Assembly (NCBI GenBank): GCA_035622175.1
Contig: DASPVV010000076.1
Location: 9,905 to 73,904 of the forward strand
Length of the DNA stretch: 64,000 nucleotides
Reading direction: 5' to 3'
From: JAFAGX01 sp035622175
GTDB lineage: Bacteria > Acidobacteriota > Terriglobia > Terriglobales > Acidobacteriaceae
Each line of letters begins with the position of its first letter. Positions within the stretch are counted from its first letter, which is position 1. This document shows, piece by piece, positions 25,313 through 32,995 of the stretch. The translations under genes and the position numbers were made by a program. The notes beneath the pieces were generated by a model. The model was not told the DNA's origin and did no database searches. It saw only the letters and a list, made by a program, of their open reading frames with translations.

Positions 25313-26674
25313 TCAGGGGTGTTCAGCGGCTCCGTCCCCCTCTTCATCGGTCCGTTTCAACCGCATCGTTTCGGCTTCGGCATACGCATCCCGCAACTCC
25401 GGCGATTGCGGGAAAAGCAGAAGGCCATGCGACAGAACGTCAGCCGTTCGTTCCCATTGTTGCAATTGCGCCCGTATGCTCGCCGCGCGCAAAAAGAACT
25501 TGGGATTGGGCGACGCCTGGGCCAGATCCTCGGCTACCTCCGCGGCCTCCGGTAATCGGTTGGCCATGATGCAAGCTTTCATCAGCCGGTCATGGATGGC
25601 GAACGTTCCCGGAGCCGCTCGGGCTGCGCGCCGCAGCTTGCCTAGCCCAGCGTTTTTCTGACCCGCCTTGACCTCCATGTACCCCAGTTTGCTTTCGAGC
25701 AGCGGATCCCCCGTCCCTATCCACCTGAGGGCGCGCCGATAGGCCAGTCGGGCCTCCTGCAGGCGGCCCAAGCCTTGGAGGGCATCTCCTTTGAGCTGTT
25801 CGCGCAGAGCCGTGACTTTGCCTTGGCGTCGATCCTGTTCGAGTGCGGTCAAGGCTTCGGGGTATTTCCCCAGATCGACGAAGATCATCCCCGTGAACAG
25901 CCAGGCCTCCGCTGCCCGGGGCTCCAAAGCCAGGCAGCGTGCGAAGCAACGCAAACCCTCTAGGGCATTCTTGCCGCATTCGTACTCCTGCAGGCCAAGC
26001 AGCGCCCAGCCCAGAGGATCGTCGGGGTGCTCCTGTACTCTTAAGCGAAGAAGATCGTGATAGAGCACGGCCTTGGCGTCTCGGACTGGTGCCTCGGCGA
26101 GCTGGCCAAAGTGGTGGATACAAAAGTTCGCGCTCGCAAGCTTGTATCCCAAGGCGGAAACCTGATTTTCGACCAGCTCGTGCACGCGGCCTGCGAAGTA
26201 GATGTTTGGATGCCGGCGGAAAAAGCGACAGTTCTCATGGGTGAAGTATGCGGGGGCACCCTTGGCCCTCGGGTGCCTTCCGTCGTTGGGAACGGAAGTG
26301 CGATCCCAGCCTCGACCAAACCGGTGTCCTACGTAATTGCGGATCGGAGTCACATAGCCACCTACCTCCGCCGCGTGCAGGAGCTGGGGTATGCTTTTCA
26401 GCCCGTCGCGATCCAATTCCTCGTCGGCGTCGAGAACCAGAACCCAATCGGTTTGGACCGGTTCGAGTGCGGCGTTGCGGGCCTTTGCGAAATCGTTTTC
26501 CCAGGGCACGGAAATGATGTTTGCCTTGAACTCCCGCGCGATCTGACAGGTGTTGTCGGTCGAGCCGGTGTCGCCAATCACGATCTGCTCGACCACCCCG
26601 TGCACACTCTCGAGACAGGGGCGGAGGGTATCCGCGCCGTTCTTTACGATCATGGAGAGACCGACGCTTGGCAT
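25313..26674 (-). CDS. Family 2 glycosyltransferase with C-terminal TPR repeats
   Basis: 453 residues. The N-terminal 120 residues are a GT-A fold glycosyltransferase 2 domain: LSMIVKNGADTLRPCLESV, GDTGSTDNT and the metal/nucleotide motif LVLDADEELD. From about residue 230 to the end there are at least five tetratricopeptide units (for example ALLGLQEYECGKNALEGLRC). The ATG at 26,674 follows GGAGGA; an upstream in-frame start would overlap the next gene. The sugar and the acceptor are unknown. Its position just upstream of fliC suggests flagellin or another filament protein as acceptor, but cell-envelope glycans are also possible. Confidence 0.82.
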   Translation of the reverse strand: MPSVGLSMIVKNGADTLRPCLESVHGVVEQIVIGDTGSTDNTCQIAREFKANIISVPWENDFAKARNAALEPVQTDWVLVLDADEELDRDGLKSIPQLLHAAEVGGYVTPIRNYVGHRFGRGWDRTSVPNDGRHPRAKGAPAYFTHENCRFFRRHPNIYFAGRVHELVENQVSALGYKLASANFCIHHFGQLAEAPVRDAKAVLYHDLLRLRVQEHPDDPLGWALLGLQEYECGKNALEGLRCFARCLALEPRAAEAWLFTGMIFVDLGKYPEALTALEQDRRQGKVTALREQLKGDALQGLGRLQEARLAYRRALRWIGTGDPLLESKLGYMEVKAGQKNAGLGKLRRAARAAPGTFAIHDRLMKACIMANRLPEAAEVAEDLAQASPNPKFFLRAASIRAQLQQWERTADVLSHGLLLFPQSPELRDAYAEAETMRLKRTDEEGDGAAEHP

Positions 26675-26693
26675 GGTGGGTTCCTCCGAAAAC

Positions 26694-28058
26694 TCAGCCT
26701 GCGGCCTGATTGGCAGATCCGTCCGGTTGTTGGCTAGCACCGCTTCGGTGCCGCTCCACCTCGGTCCAGGCCCCCCGCAACTCTCGGGAGTCGGGGAAGA
26801 GTTTGAGAGCGTCTTCGAGCAGCCTCTCCGATCTCTCCCATTGCTTGAGCTGGGCGCGAATGCTGGCGGCACGGAGAAATACTCTCGGATGGCGGAGACA
26901 CCCGGCAAACCGTTCGGCCGCTTCCGCAGCTCCGGACAAATCCTTGGCCACCAACAACGCCTTCACCAGCCGGTCGTGAAGTTCTGCTTGGTGGGGGGCC
27001 TCCTCCACCGCTCGCCGCAGCCGGGCGAACCCCGCCTCGAAGTCTCCCATGCGCACTTCGGTAAGCCCCAACCGGCTTTGGACCACCGGGCCGTCTTCCC
27101 CGAGACTCAGAGCATTCTGGTAAGCGCTGCGAGCTTGCGTGATCTGTCCCAGGTTGTAATAGGCATCGCCTTTCAGGCGCTCGCGGTATCCGGTGGCCTC
27201 GTCTCTCGCCACCACCTGCTCGAGAGCTAACAGAGCATCGAAGGGGCGGCCCAAATCGAGGTGAATCATCGCCATAAACAGCCAGCCGCGGGTAAACGGG
27301 GGATGTAGTTTCACACATTGCTCGAAGTAGGACAAGGCAACGTCACGGTTTTGGAAGGTTTGGTATTCCAGGAGACCCAGCTCAAACCAAGCAAAGGGAT
27401 TGTCGGCTTCCTCTTTCAACTTAAGCTGCCCCAAAGCCCGGTAAAGCACGGCTTTCCTAGCCCGAACCTCAAGACCACGAAAATACCCGAAGTGATGAAT
27501 CACAAGGTCTGAGGGAACATATTTCAGGCCCAGCAGGCTAATCCGATATTCGACCAGTTCGTGCAAACGCCCGAAGAAATAGACCCTAGGATTCCGGCGA
27601 AACAGCCGAATGTTCTGCTGGTCGTGATAGCAAGCAGCGGTTTTGGCACGCTCCGGGGGCGAGGAGACGGGCTGGCCTGCGTGCTCCAGGAAATACGATG
27701 TCTTCTCCGGCATGTAGTCCCGGACTGTCACCACATAGCCGCCGTCTATATCCGGATCGGCCAGAAGCGCAGGCAGGAGGGGTTTGGCGGCGGCATCCAA
27801 TTCTTCGTCCGCGTCAAGCACCAGAACCCAGTCGGTGGTCATGGGCGCGAGAGCGGCATTGCGCGCCTTGGCAAAGTGATGTTCCCAGGGCACGGTGAGG
27901 ACGGTTGCCCCAAATTCCCGCGCAATCCCAACCGTGCCGTCGGTCGAGCCCGTGTCGGCGATCACGATCTGGCTCACCAGGTCGCGCACACTGGTGAGGC
28001 AGGCTCGAAGCGTGTGCTCCTCATTCTTTACGATCATGGACAGGCCGAGCGTCGCCAT
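26694..28058 (-). CDS. Family 2 glycosyltransferase with C-terminal TPR repeats (paralogue)
   Basis: 454 residues with the same architecture as the gene at 25,313: LSMIVKNEEHTLRACLTSV, ADTGSTDGT and LVLDADEELD, then TPR repeats to the end. The two proteins share many blocks (VPWE..FAKARNAAL, RNPRVYFFGRLHELVE-like, HHFG, LFxGMIxxDLG) and arose by duplication. An Arg/Tyr insert after DYMPEKTSYF distinguishes this copy. The ATG at 28,058 has no clear ribosome binding site. The 20-base gap to the next gene indicates co-transcription of the pair. Confidence 0.82.
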   Translation of the reverse strand: MATLGLSMIVKNEEHTLRACLTSVRDLVSQIVIADTGSTDGTVGIAREFGATVLTVPWEHHFAKARNAALAPMTTDWVLVLDADEELDAAAKPLLPALLADPDIDGGYVVTVRDYMPEKTSYFLEHAGQPVSSPPERAKTAACYHDQQNIRLFRRNPRVYFFGRLHELVEYRISLLGLKYVPSDLVIHHFGYFRGLEVRARKAVLYRALGQLKLKEEADNPFAWFELGLLEYQTFQNRDVALSYFEQCVKLHPPFTRGWLFMAMIHLDLGRPFDALLALEQVVARDEATGYRERLKGDAYYNLGQITQARSAYQNALSLGEDGPVVQSRLGLTEVRMGDFEAGFARLRRAVEEAPHQAELHDRLVKALLVAKDLSGAAEAAERFAGCLRHPRVFLRAASIRAQLKQWERSERLLEDALKLFPDSRELRGAWTEVERHRSGASQQPDGSANQAAG

Positions 28059-28413
28059 AGGGTGTTGGGTGCGTAAATTAACGCTGGATTGGAATTTTGG
28101 GCTTGCGTGTAACCAGCCGCGGTGACGACAGCACTTGGCATACCATGCCCATCGCGGCTTCGATCCCCCCGTAACCGGTCGGAAGTATCTCCCGAACAAG
28201 GCGATAGGTTTGGCCATTTCCCCTCGCCTGCCGCCGCACCCGACCTAGCGATTAGAGGCAGATGAGGCAGCCGGATTGCACACGCCGCATGCAGTCTTTC
28301 GTCGCAGGGGGAAGCTCGCTGCTTACGCCGAGGGACTGGTGTTCGAGCAAGATAGAACGCAGAAGTTCGAAGCGCGGGGTTTCGATCTTTTCTCTCGGAA
28401 GGGAGTGTGACCT
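28059..28413. other. Divergent intergenic region
   Basis: 355 bases between the glycosyltransferase pair (minus) and the methyltransferase-like gene (plus). No gene is supported. It should hold both promoters, but I could not recognise a convincing sigma-28 or sigma-54 site. GGGAG at 28,401 is the likely ribosome binding site of the plus-strand gene. Confidence 0.5.
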
Positions 28414-29142
28414 TTGAGCAACGCACTACAACAACCAGCCAGCTGGCGGATGACGGAAGCCCCAGCGGCAAGAATGCCACGAAAACTGAACTTAGGGAGC
28501 GGCAAGGACTGGCGCGAGGATTATTTCAACGCTGATGTTGCCGCCTGCTGGGAGCCAGACGCAGTGCTGGATTTCAATCTCCCGCTGCCCATCGGCCAGC
28601 CGTTGGCTACGGCGCGTTTCGGAACGGTGGTTCTCGAAAACCACTCCTTCGAAGAGATCCTCGCTCTGGACACGCTCGAGCTCATCCCAAACCTCATGAC
28701 GGCCATGACTTCGTGCCTGAACCTGCTCAGGGTCGGCGGCTTGTTTCGCATCACTGTCCCCTACGACCTCTCCTGGGGAGCCTGGCAGGACCCTGCCCAT
28801 GTGCGCGCCTTCAACGAGCGCAGCTGGCTTTATTACACGGATTGGTTCTGGTACATGGGCTGGAGGGAAGCACGCTTTGACATTGCTCACTTCGAACTGG
28901 GCTTGAGCCCGATCGGCGAAGCCTTGAAGAAGCAGCGGGTGGTTGGCGCGGACTTGGCTCGTTGTCCCCGGGCCATCGACCAGATGCGAGTGGTCTTGCG
29001 GAAACGTTGGTTGACGGAGGCAGAAAAGCAGCAGGTGGGGGCTTTTCTGAAGCGGCCGAATCCCACCCCAGATCCCGTAGCTTCGATCCAAGTTACGCCG
29101 ATCGGGGAAAATGTCGCGCCCGGTCTGGCAGCGGCGCTTTGA
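28414..29142 (+). CDS. SAM-dependent methyltransferase-like protein
   Basis: 242 residues. Residues about 23-45 show a class I methyltransferase-like motif (KLNLGSGKDWREDYFNADV), a later VLENHSFEEIL segment and LRVGGLFRITVPYDLSWGAW with AHVRAFNERSW, as in methyltransferases acting on sugar or lipid moieties. The substrate is unknown; the location between the glycosyltransferase pair and flbD-motAB suggests modification of a flagellar glycan. The start is a TTG eight bases after GGGAG; an ATG at 28,450 is the alternative. The final 45 residues are Pro-rich and lie outside the fold. Confidence 0.65.
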   Translation: MSNALQQPASWRMTEAPAARMPRKLNLGSGKDWREDYFNADVAACWEPDAVLDFNLPLPIGQPLATARFGTVVLENHSFEEILALDTLELIPNLMTAMTSCLNLLRVGGLFRITVPYDLSWGAWQDPAHVRAFNERSWLYYTDWFWYMGWREARFDIAHFELGLSPIGEALKKQRVVGADLARCPRAIDQMRVVLRKRWLTEAEKQQVGAFLKRPNPTPDPVASIQVTPIGENVAPGLAAAL

Positions 29143-29214
29143 GAACTTGATCCGAAGTGCCGATCGATGTGCTCTCGCGTACAGGTCGGCAGCTTCACCA
29201 GGGAAGAGCGTGTT

Positions 29215-29502
29215 GTGATTCATCTGACCCGACTCAACAGTCAAGCGTTTGCGGTCAACTCCGACCTCATTAAGTTCATCGAGAATGCGCCGGACACCGT
29301 CCTTACTTTGACCAGCGGGGAGAAAATCATCGTGCGCGAAAGTACCGACCAAGTCGTGGAGCGCATCATTGCGTTCCGGCGCGCTGTACTGGCAGGCCTG
29401 CTCCCGGTTGGGAACGATCCCAATTTCGCCGCCGCGGCCCTGGCGCGACGAGAGGTGGCCGGCCCCAGCAATCCTGCTGTCGAGGGCCCGCATCGTGGAT
29501 AA
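29215..29502 (+). CDS. flbD: FlbD-family flagellar protein
   Basis: Small protein with the FlbD pattern from its first residue: MIHLTRLNSQAFAVNSDLI then IENAPDTVLTLTSGEKIIV and VRESTDQVVERIIAFRR. FlbD proteins of this type regularly precede motA-motB; the function is poorly known and differs from the Caulobacter regulator of the same name. I chose a GTG at 29,215, six bases after an AGGGAAGAG, rather than the earlier in-frame ATG at 29,167 which adds 16 residues outside the family. The C-terminal 30 residues, rich in Ala and Arg, overlap motA by eight bases. Confidence 0.85.
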   Translation: MIHLTRLNSQAFAVNSDLIKFIENAPDTVLTLTSGEKIIVRESTDQVVERIIAFRRAVLAGLLPVGNDPNFAAAALARREVAGPSNPAVEGPHRG

Positions 29503-30265
29503 GAGCACCATTGTTGGCATCTTTTTCGCCCTCGGTGGAATCGTCGCCGGCTTGCTCATGGAGGGGGGCAGGATCGCCCAAATCCTTCAACCCACCGCCG
29601 CCATGATCGTCTTCGGTGGAACTCTCGGCGCGGTGCTAGTGCAATTCCCGCTCCCCATCGTTCTGCAAGCCTTCAAACAGCTGGCCCAGGTTTTTCTGGA
29701 CCGCGGCGACGATCCCACGGCGCTGGTCAAGGAGCTGGTGAAATACGCCCAGCGGGCGCGGGTGAGTGGAATCGTTTCGCTCGACTCCGAGCTGCGCAAG
29801 ATTAACGATCCTTTCCTGAAGAAAACTTTAATGCTGGCGGTGGATGGCACCGAGCCGCGGGAACTTCGAAAAATCATGGAGCCCGAGTTAGACAACCACG
29901 CCGAACGCGCAGAAAAAATTGCCCAAGTCTTCGAATCTGCCGGGGGCTTTGCCCCGACGATCGGCATCATCGGCGCGGTTCTGGGTTTGATTCAGGTGAT
30001 GCAACACCTAGGGAACATCGATGAAGTCGGGCGCGGCATCGCGGTAGCGTTCGTGGCCACCATCTACGGGGTGGGTTCGGCCAACCTCCTGTTTCTGCCT
30101 TCCTCCGGAAAGCTGAAAATCAAGAGCCGCAACGAGCAAGTGCTGCGGGAGATGACGCTCGACGGAGTCATTTCGATCCTCGAAGGCATCAATCCGCGCA
30201 TGCTGGAGGCGAAGCTGTCCGGGTACTTAGTCGAGCAGGAGCATGCGGAGCCGCAAAAAGCATGA
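29495..30265 (+). CDS. motA: Flagellar stator protein MotA (pair 1)
   Basis: 256-residue inner-membrane protein of the MotA/TolQ/ExbB family. It forms the ion channel with MotB and turns the rotor through FliG. Features: two N-terminal hydrophobic segments, the cytoplasmic loop with RARVSGIVSLDSELRKINDP, and TM3/TM4 with GFAPTIGIIGAVLGLIQVM and VAFVATIYGVGSANLLFLP. The start is a GTG overlapping the flbD end; the longer frame beginning at 29,369 has no family support. Stop overlaps the motB ATG. Confidence 0.94.
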   Translation: MDKSTIVGIFFALGGIVAGLLMEGGRIAQILQPTAAMIVFGGTLGAVLVQFPLPIVLQAFKQLAQVFLDRGDDPTALVKELVKYAQRARVSGIVSLDSELRKINDPFLKKTLMLAVDGTEPRELRKIMEPELDNHAERAEKIAQVFESAGGFAPTIGIIGAVLGLIQVMQHLGNIDEVGRGIAVAFVATIYGVGSANLLFLPSSGKLKIKSRNEQVLREMTLDGVISILEGINPRMLEAKLSGYLVEQEHAEPQKA

Positions 30266-31068
30266 GCCGCCGAGTCAAAGTGCACGCGCGCGCCAACCAT
30301 GAGCGTTGGCTCATCTCCTACGCCGACTTTATCACTCTGCTGTTCGCCTTTTTCGTAGTGCTCTACGCTTCCGCCCAAACCGATAACAAAAGAATTGCCC
30401 GAGTTTCTGCGGCCATCGAGGGGGGATTCCAGCAACTGGCAGCCTTTGCCGGCAGGGGCACGGGAAGCCTTGTGCTTCCCGCGATTCAGGAAACGCAGCA
30501 AAAACCGCTGGCCCCGTCCTCGGTAGCAGAGCCAGCCCGGGGCACCGGGCCGGGCGGCACCTATAGCCCGGATGTCAATCTCCTCAAGCGTCAGCTGGAA
30601 CAAGCGCTCGGCGAGGAGATCGAGAAACACGAGGTCGAGATGCGAACCACGCCCGAAGGCCTGGTCGTCAGCCTGCGCGAGGTGGGCTTTTTTAACAGCG
30701 GAGAGGCTACGCTTCTCCCGGATGGCCGCAATACGCTGACTCGCATTGCGGCCATTCTCACGGCCAGGGGATTTCATATTCGGGTGGAAGGAAACACCGA
30801 CAATAAGCCGATTCACACCAGGCGCTTCAAATCCAACTGGGAGTTGTCCACGGCGCGGGCGACAGAAGTGGTTTCCCTGTTGATTGAAAAACACGGCTTC
30901 GATCCACGGCTGGTGAGTGCGGCAGGGTATTCCGAATATCGGCCGATTGCCACGAATGATACCGAAGAGGGCCGCCGCAGCAACCGTCGGGTCGACCTTG
31001 TCGTCGTTGCCCGGACGAGCCCCGAGGGTGCCAGCGCGGATTCCTCCGGCTCTTCCGCGGTGCGATGA
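30262..31068 (+). CDS. motB: Flagellar stator protein MotB (pair 1)
   Basis: 268 residues. A single N-terminal transmembrane helix contains the ion-binding Asp (WLISYADFITLLFAFFVVLY, Asp22). After a linker comes the OmpA-like peptidoglycan-binding domain (FHIRVEGNTDNKPIHT, NWELSTARATEVVSLLIE, GYSEYRPIATNDTEEGRRSN). Overlaps motA by four bases. The residues lining the helix do not let me decide safely between proton and sodium coupling. Confidence 0.94.
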   Translation: MSRRVKVHARANHERWLISYADFITLLFAFFVVLYASAQTDNKRIARVSAAIEGGFQQLAAFAGRGTGSLVLPAIQETQQKPLAPSSVAEPARGTGPGGTYSPDVNLLKRQLEQALGEEIEKHEVEMRTTPEGLVVSLREVGFFNSGEATLLPDGRNTLTRIAAILTARGFHIRVEGNTDNKPIHTRRFKSNWELSTARATEVVSLLIEKHGFDPRLVSAAGYSEYRPIATNDTEEGRRSNRRVDLVVVARTSPEGASADSSGSSAVR

Positions 31069-31188
31069 GGCGGTAAGTGTTGCGGTCGCGACAAGATTAT
31101 GTCACGGGTTGAGATCTACTTAAGAAGAAGGGTAGCAGCGATCCCCCGGCTGCTTTCGGACCCGGATCGGGCGGGAGACTGACGAGCT

Positions 31189-32082
31189 ATGCTTGCGATT
31201 ATCGGAATCGTAGTGGTCTTCGGCGCAGTCGTTAGCGGATATCTTATGGAACACGGCAATCTCAAGGTTCTGCTGCAGCCGGCCGAGCTCGTGATCATCG
31301 CCGGTGCCGGGATTGGAACCGTGCTGATTGCGAATCCGTTGCACATCCTCAAAAAAATTGCGGCGGGGATTGCCGGGATCTTCCAAGGCTCGAGAATCAC
31401 AAAGCAATACTATCTTGAGTCTTTGAAAATGATGTTCACGCTCCTCACCAAGGCGCGCAACGAAGGACTCATGACGCTCGAATCTGACGTCGAAGAACCC
31501 AAGAAGAGTCCGATCTTCTCCAAATACCCGAAGTTCTTGAAAGACCATCACGGGCTGTACTTTCTGTGTGACACTTTGCGCATGGCCGTGACCGGATCGG
31601 ACCCGTTTGACCTCGATCAGTTGATGGAATTGGACATGGAGGTCCATCACCACGACGCCACGCAACCCGTGGGCGCACTCACCACCATGGCCGAATCTCT
31701 GCCTGGCTTGGGCATCGTGGCTGCCGTTCTGGGAGTTGTGATTACCATGGGGTCCTTAGGCGGGCCACCCGAAGAGATCGGCAAGAAGGTCGCGGCTGCG
31801 CTGGTCGGAACCTTTCTTGGCATCCTGCTCTGCTATGGCCTGGTTGGGCCGTGCGCGGCCAGCATGGCGAAAGCTGCGGAAGAGGAACGAGCCTACCTGG
31901 GAGTTTTACGAGTCCTGCTGATTTCATTCTTGAAGGGGACCGCGCCCATCATGGCTGTCGAAGTCGGCCGCCGGGCCATTCCCGGACATCTGCGCCCGTC
32001 TTTTGTGGAAGTTGAGAAAACCTGCCGCGGCGGCGGAACCGATGCGAAGGCGAAGGCGGCTGCCGCCGCGCCGTCGTCCTAA
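31189..32082 (+). CDS. Flagellar stator protein MotA (pair 2)
   Basis: A second MotA-type protein, 297 residues, of the longer kind: N-terminal TM1 and TM2 (IVVVFGAVVSGYLMEHG, AELVIIAGAGIGTVLIANP), a cytoplasmic loop with LLTKARNEGLMTLESDVEEP, and TM3/TM4 with PGLGIVAAVLGVVITMGSLG and VAAALVGTFLGILLCYGLVG. It is clearly different from pair 1 and closer to the long MotA/LafT group. The C-terminal tail is rich in Ala, Lys and Gly. Separated from motB of pair 1 by 120 bases, which may hold a promoter. Confidence 0.92.
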   Translation: MLAIIGIVVVFGAVVSGYLMEHGNLKVLLQPAELVIIAGAGIGTVLIANPLHILKKIAAGIAGIFQGSRITKQYYLESLKMMFTLLTKARNEGLMTLESDVEEPKKSPIFSKYPKFLKDHHGLYFLCDTLRMAVTGSDPFDLDQLMELDMEVHHHDATQPVGALTTMAESLPGLGIVAAVLGVVITMGSLGGPPEEIGKKVAAALVGTFLGILLCYGLVGPCAASMAKAAEEERAYLGVLRVLLISFLKGTAPIMAVEVGRRAIPGHLRPSFVEVEKTCRGGGTDAKAKAAAAAPSS

Positions 32083-32094
32083 CGGGGGCATGGG

Positions 32095-32889
32095 ATGTCC
32101 ACGACTCGCCCGATCGTTATCGTCAAAAAGAAAGTAAGTCACGGCGGCCACCATGGCGGCGCCTGGAAGGTAGCCTACGCGGACTTCGTAACCGCCATGA
32201 TGGCGCTATTCATCGTGTTATGGCTGATGAACAGCAGCCGCCAGATCCAGGACGCCGTAGGCGGCTACTTTAAAGATCCCTCGGGAAATTCCAAGATGGT
32301 GGGCACGGACCAGCGCGGCGCAGGCGACAACTTCATTGTCACCAAAGATAACATGGCGGAGCTGAAGGAGCAGCTGCAGAAGAGCGTCCGCCGCTTGAGC
32401 GACTTCGACAAGTTGAAGGACCACATCGAGATGACCATCACGTCGGAGGGCTTACGAATCGAACTGACTGAATCCGCGTCCGGAACCTTCTTTGAGGTCG
32501 GCAGCGCCAAGCCGAACCAGGATGGCAAAGAATTGCTGAGCCTTCTTGCCCAAGAACTCGGCAAACTCCCGAACAAACTCTCTATCGAAGGACATACTGA
32601 CTCGAAGCCTTATTCTCTAAGCACCAACTATGGGAATTGGGAACTTTCCGCAGATCGAGCCAACGCGGCTCGCCGTTTCATGCAACAAAACGGTGTGCGG
32701 CTGGACCAGGTCGCGCAGGTTCGAGGCTATGCCGACCAGAGGCTGCGCACACCCGCCGATCCATTGGCTCCATCTAACCGGCGTATCTCAGTCATTATCC
32801 AGTACCTCGAGGTGAGTCTGGGCGCAAATGCGACCAGCGCTAAAGCGCAGGACGCAAAGCCAAGCGAAGCTTCCGCCCAGAAAAACTGA
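32095..32889 (+). CDS. Flagellar stator protein MotB (pair 2)
   Basis: 264 residues. Basic, His-rich N-terminus (KKKVSHGGHHGGAW), then the ion-binding helix VAYADFVTAMMALFIVLWLM with Asp30. The OmpA-like C-terminal domain has LSIEGHTDSKPYSL, NWELSADRANAARRFMQ and APSNRRISVIIQYLE. The N-terminal pattern GGAWKVAYADFVTAMMALF is that of the LafU/MotB group that pairs with long MotA. Thirteen bases after motA pair 2. Confidence 0.93.
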   Translation: MSTTRPIVIVKKKVSHGGHHGGAWKVAYADFVTAMMALFIVLWLMNSSRQIQDAVGGYFKDPSGNSKMVGTDQRGAGDNFIVTKDNMAELKEQLQKSVRRLSDFDKLKDHIEMTITSEGLRIELTESASGTFFEVGSAKPNQDGKELLSLLAQELGKLPNKLSIEGHTDSKPYSLSTNYGNWELSADRANAARRFMQQNGVRLDQVAQVRGYADQRLRTPADPLAPSNRRISVIIQYLEVSLGANATSAKAQDAKPSEASAQKN

Positions 32890-32940
32890 GGGTGCGCTCG
32901 TCGGCCGGCATCGAGTTGCAGCTCGCTCTCTCCCTGCCGT

Positions 32941-32989
32941 CCGGGGTGGAACCCCGGCCGGATCACACAACCACCCCCCAAGGGGGTGG
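32941..32989. terminator. Two adjacent strong hairpins between convergent genes
   Basis: CCGGGGT-GGA-ACCCCGG (32,941-32,957, 7-bp stem) and CCACCCCC-CAA-GGGGGTGG (32,971-32,989, 8-bp stem) stand between the second motB and the convergent receptor gene. Neither has a T-tract, but both are symmetric and could end transcription from both sides. Confidence 0.55.
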
Positions 32990-32995
32990 CAGTCG

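Noticed and set aside
29139..29166. GCCGATCG before flbD as a sigma-28 site
   Set aside because: The -35 position reads TTGAGAAC; no TAAAG core is present.
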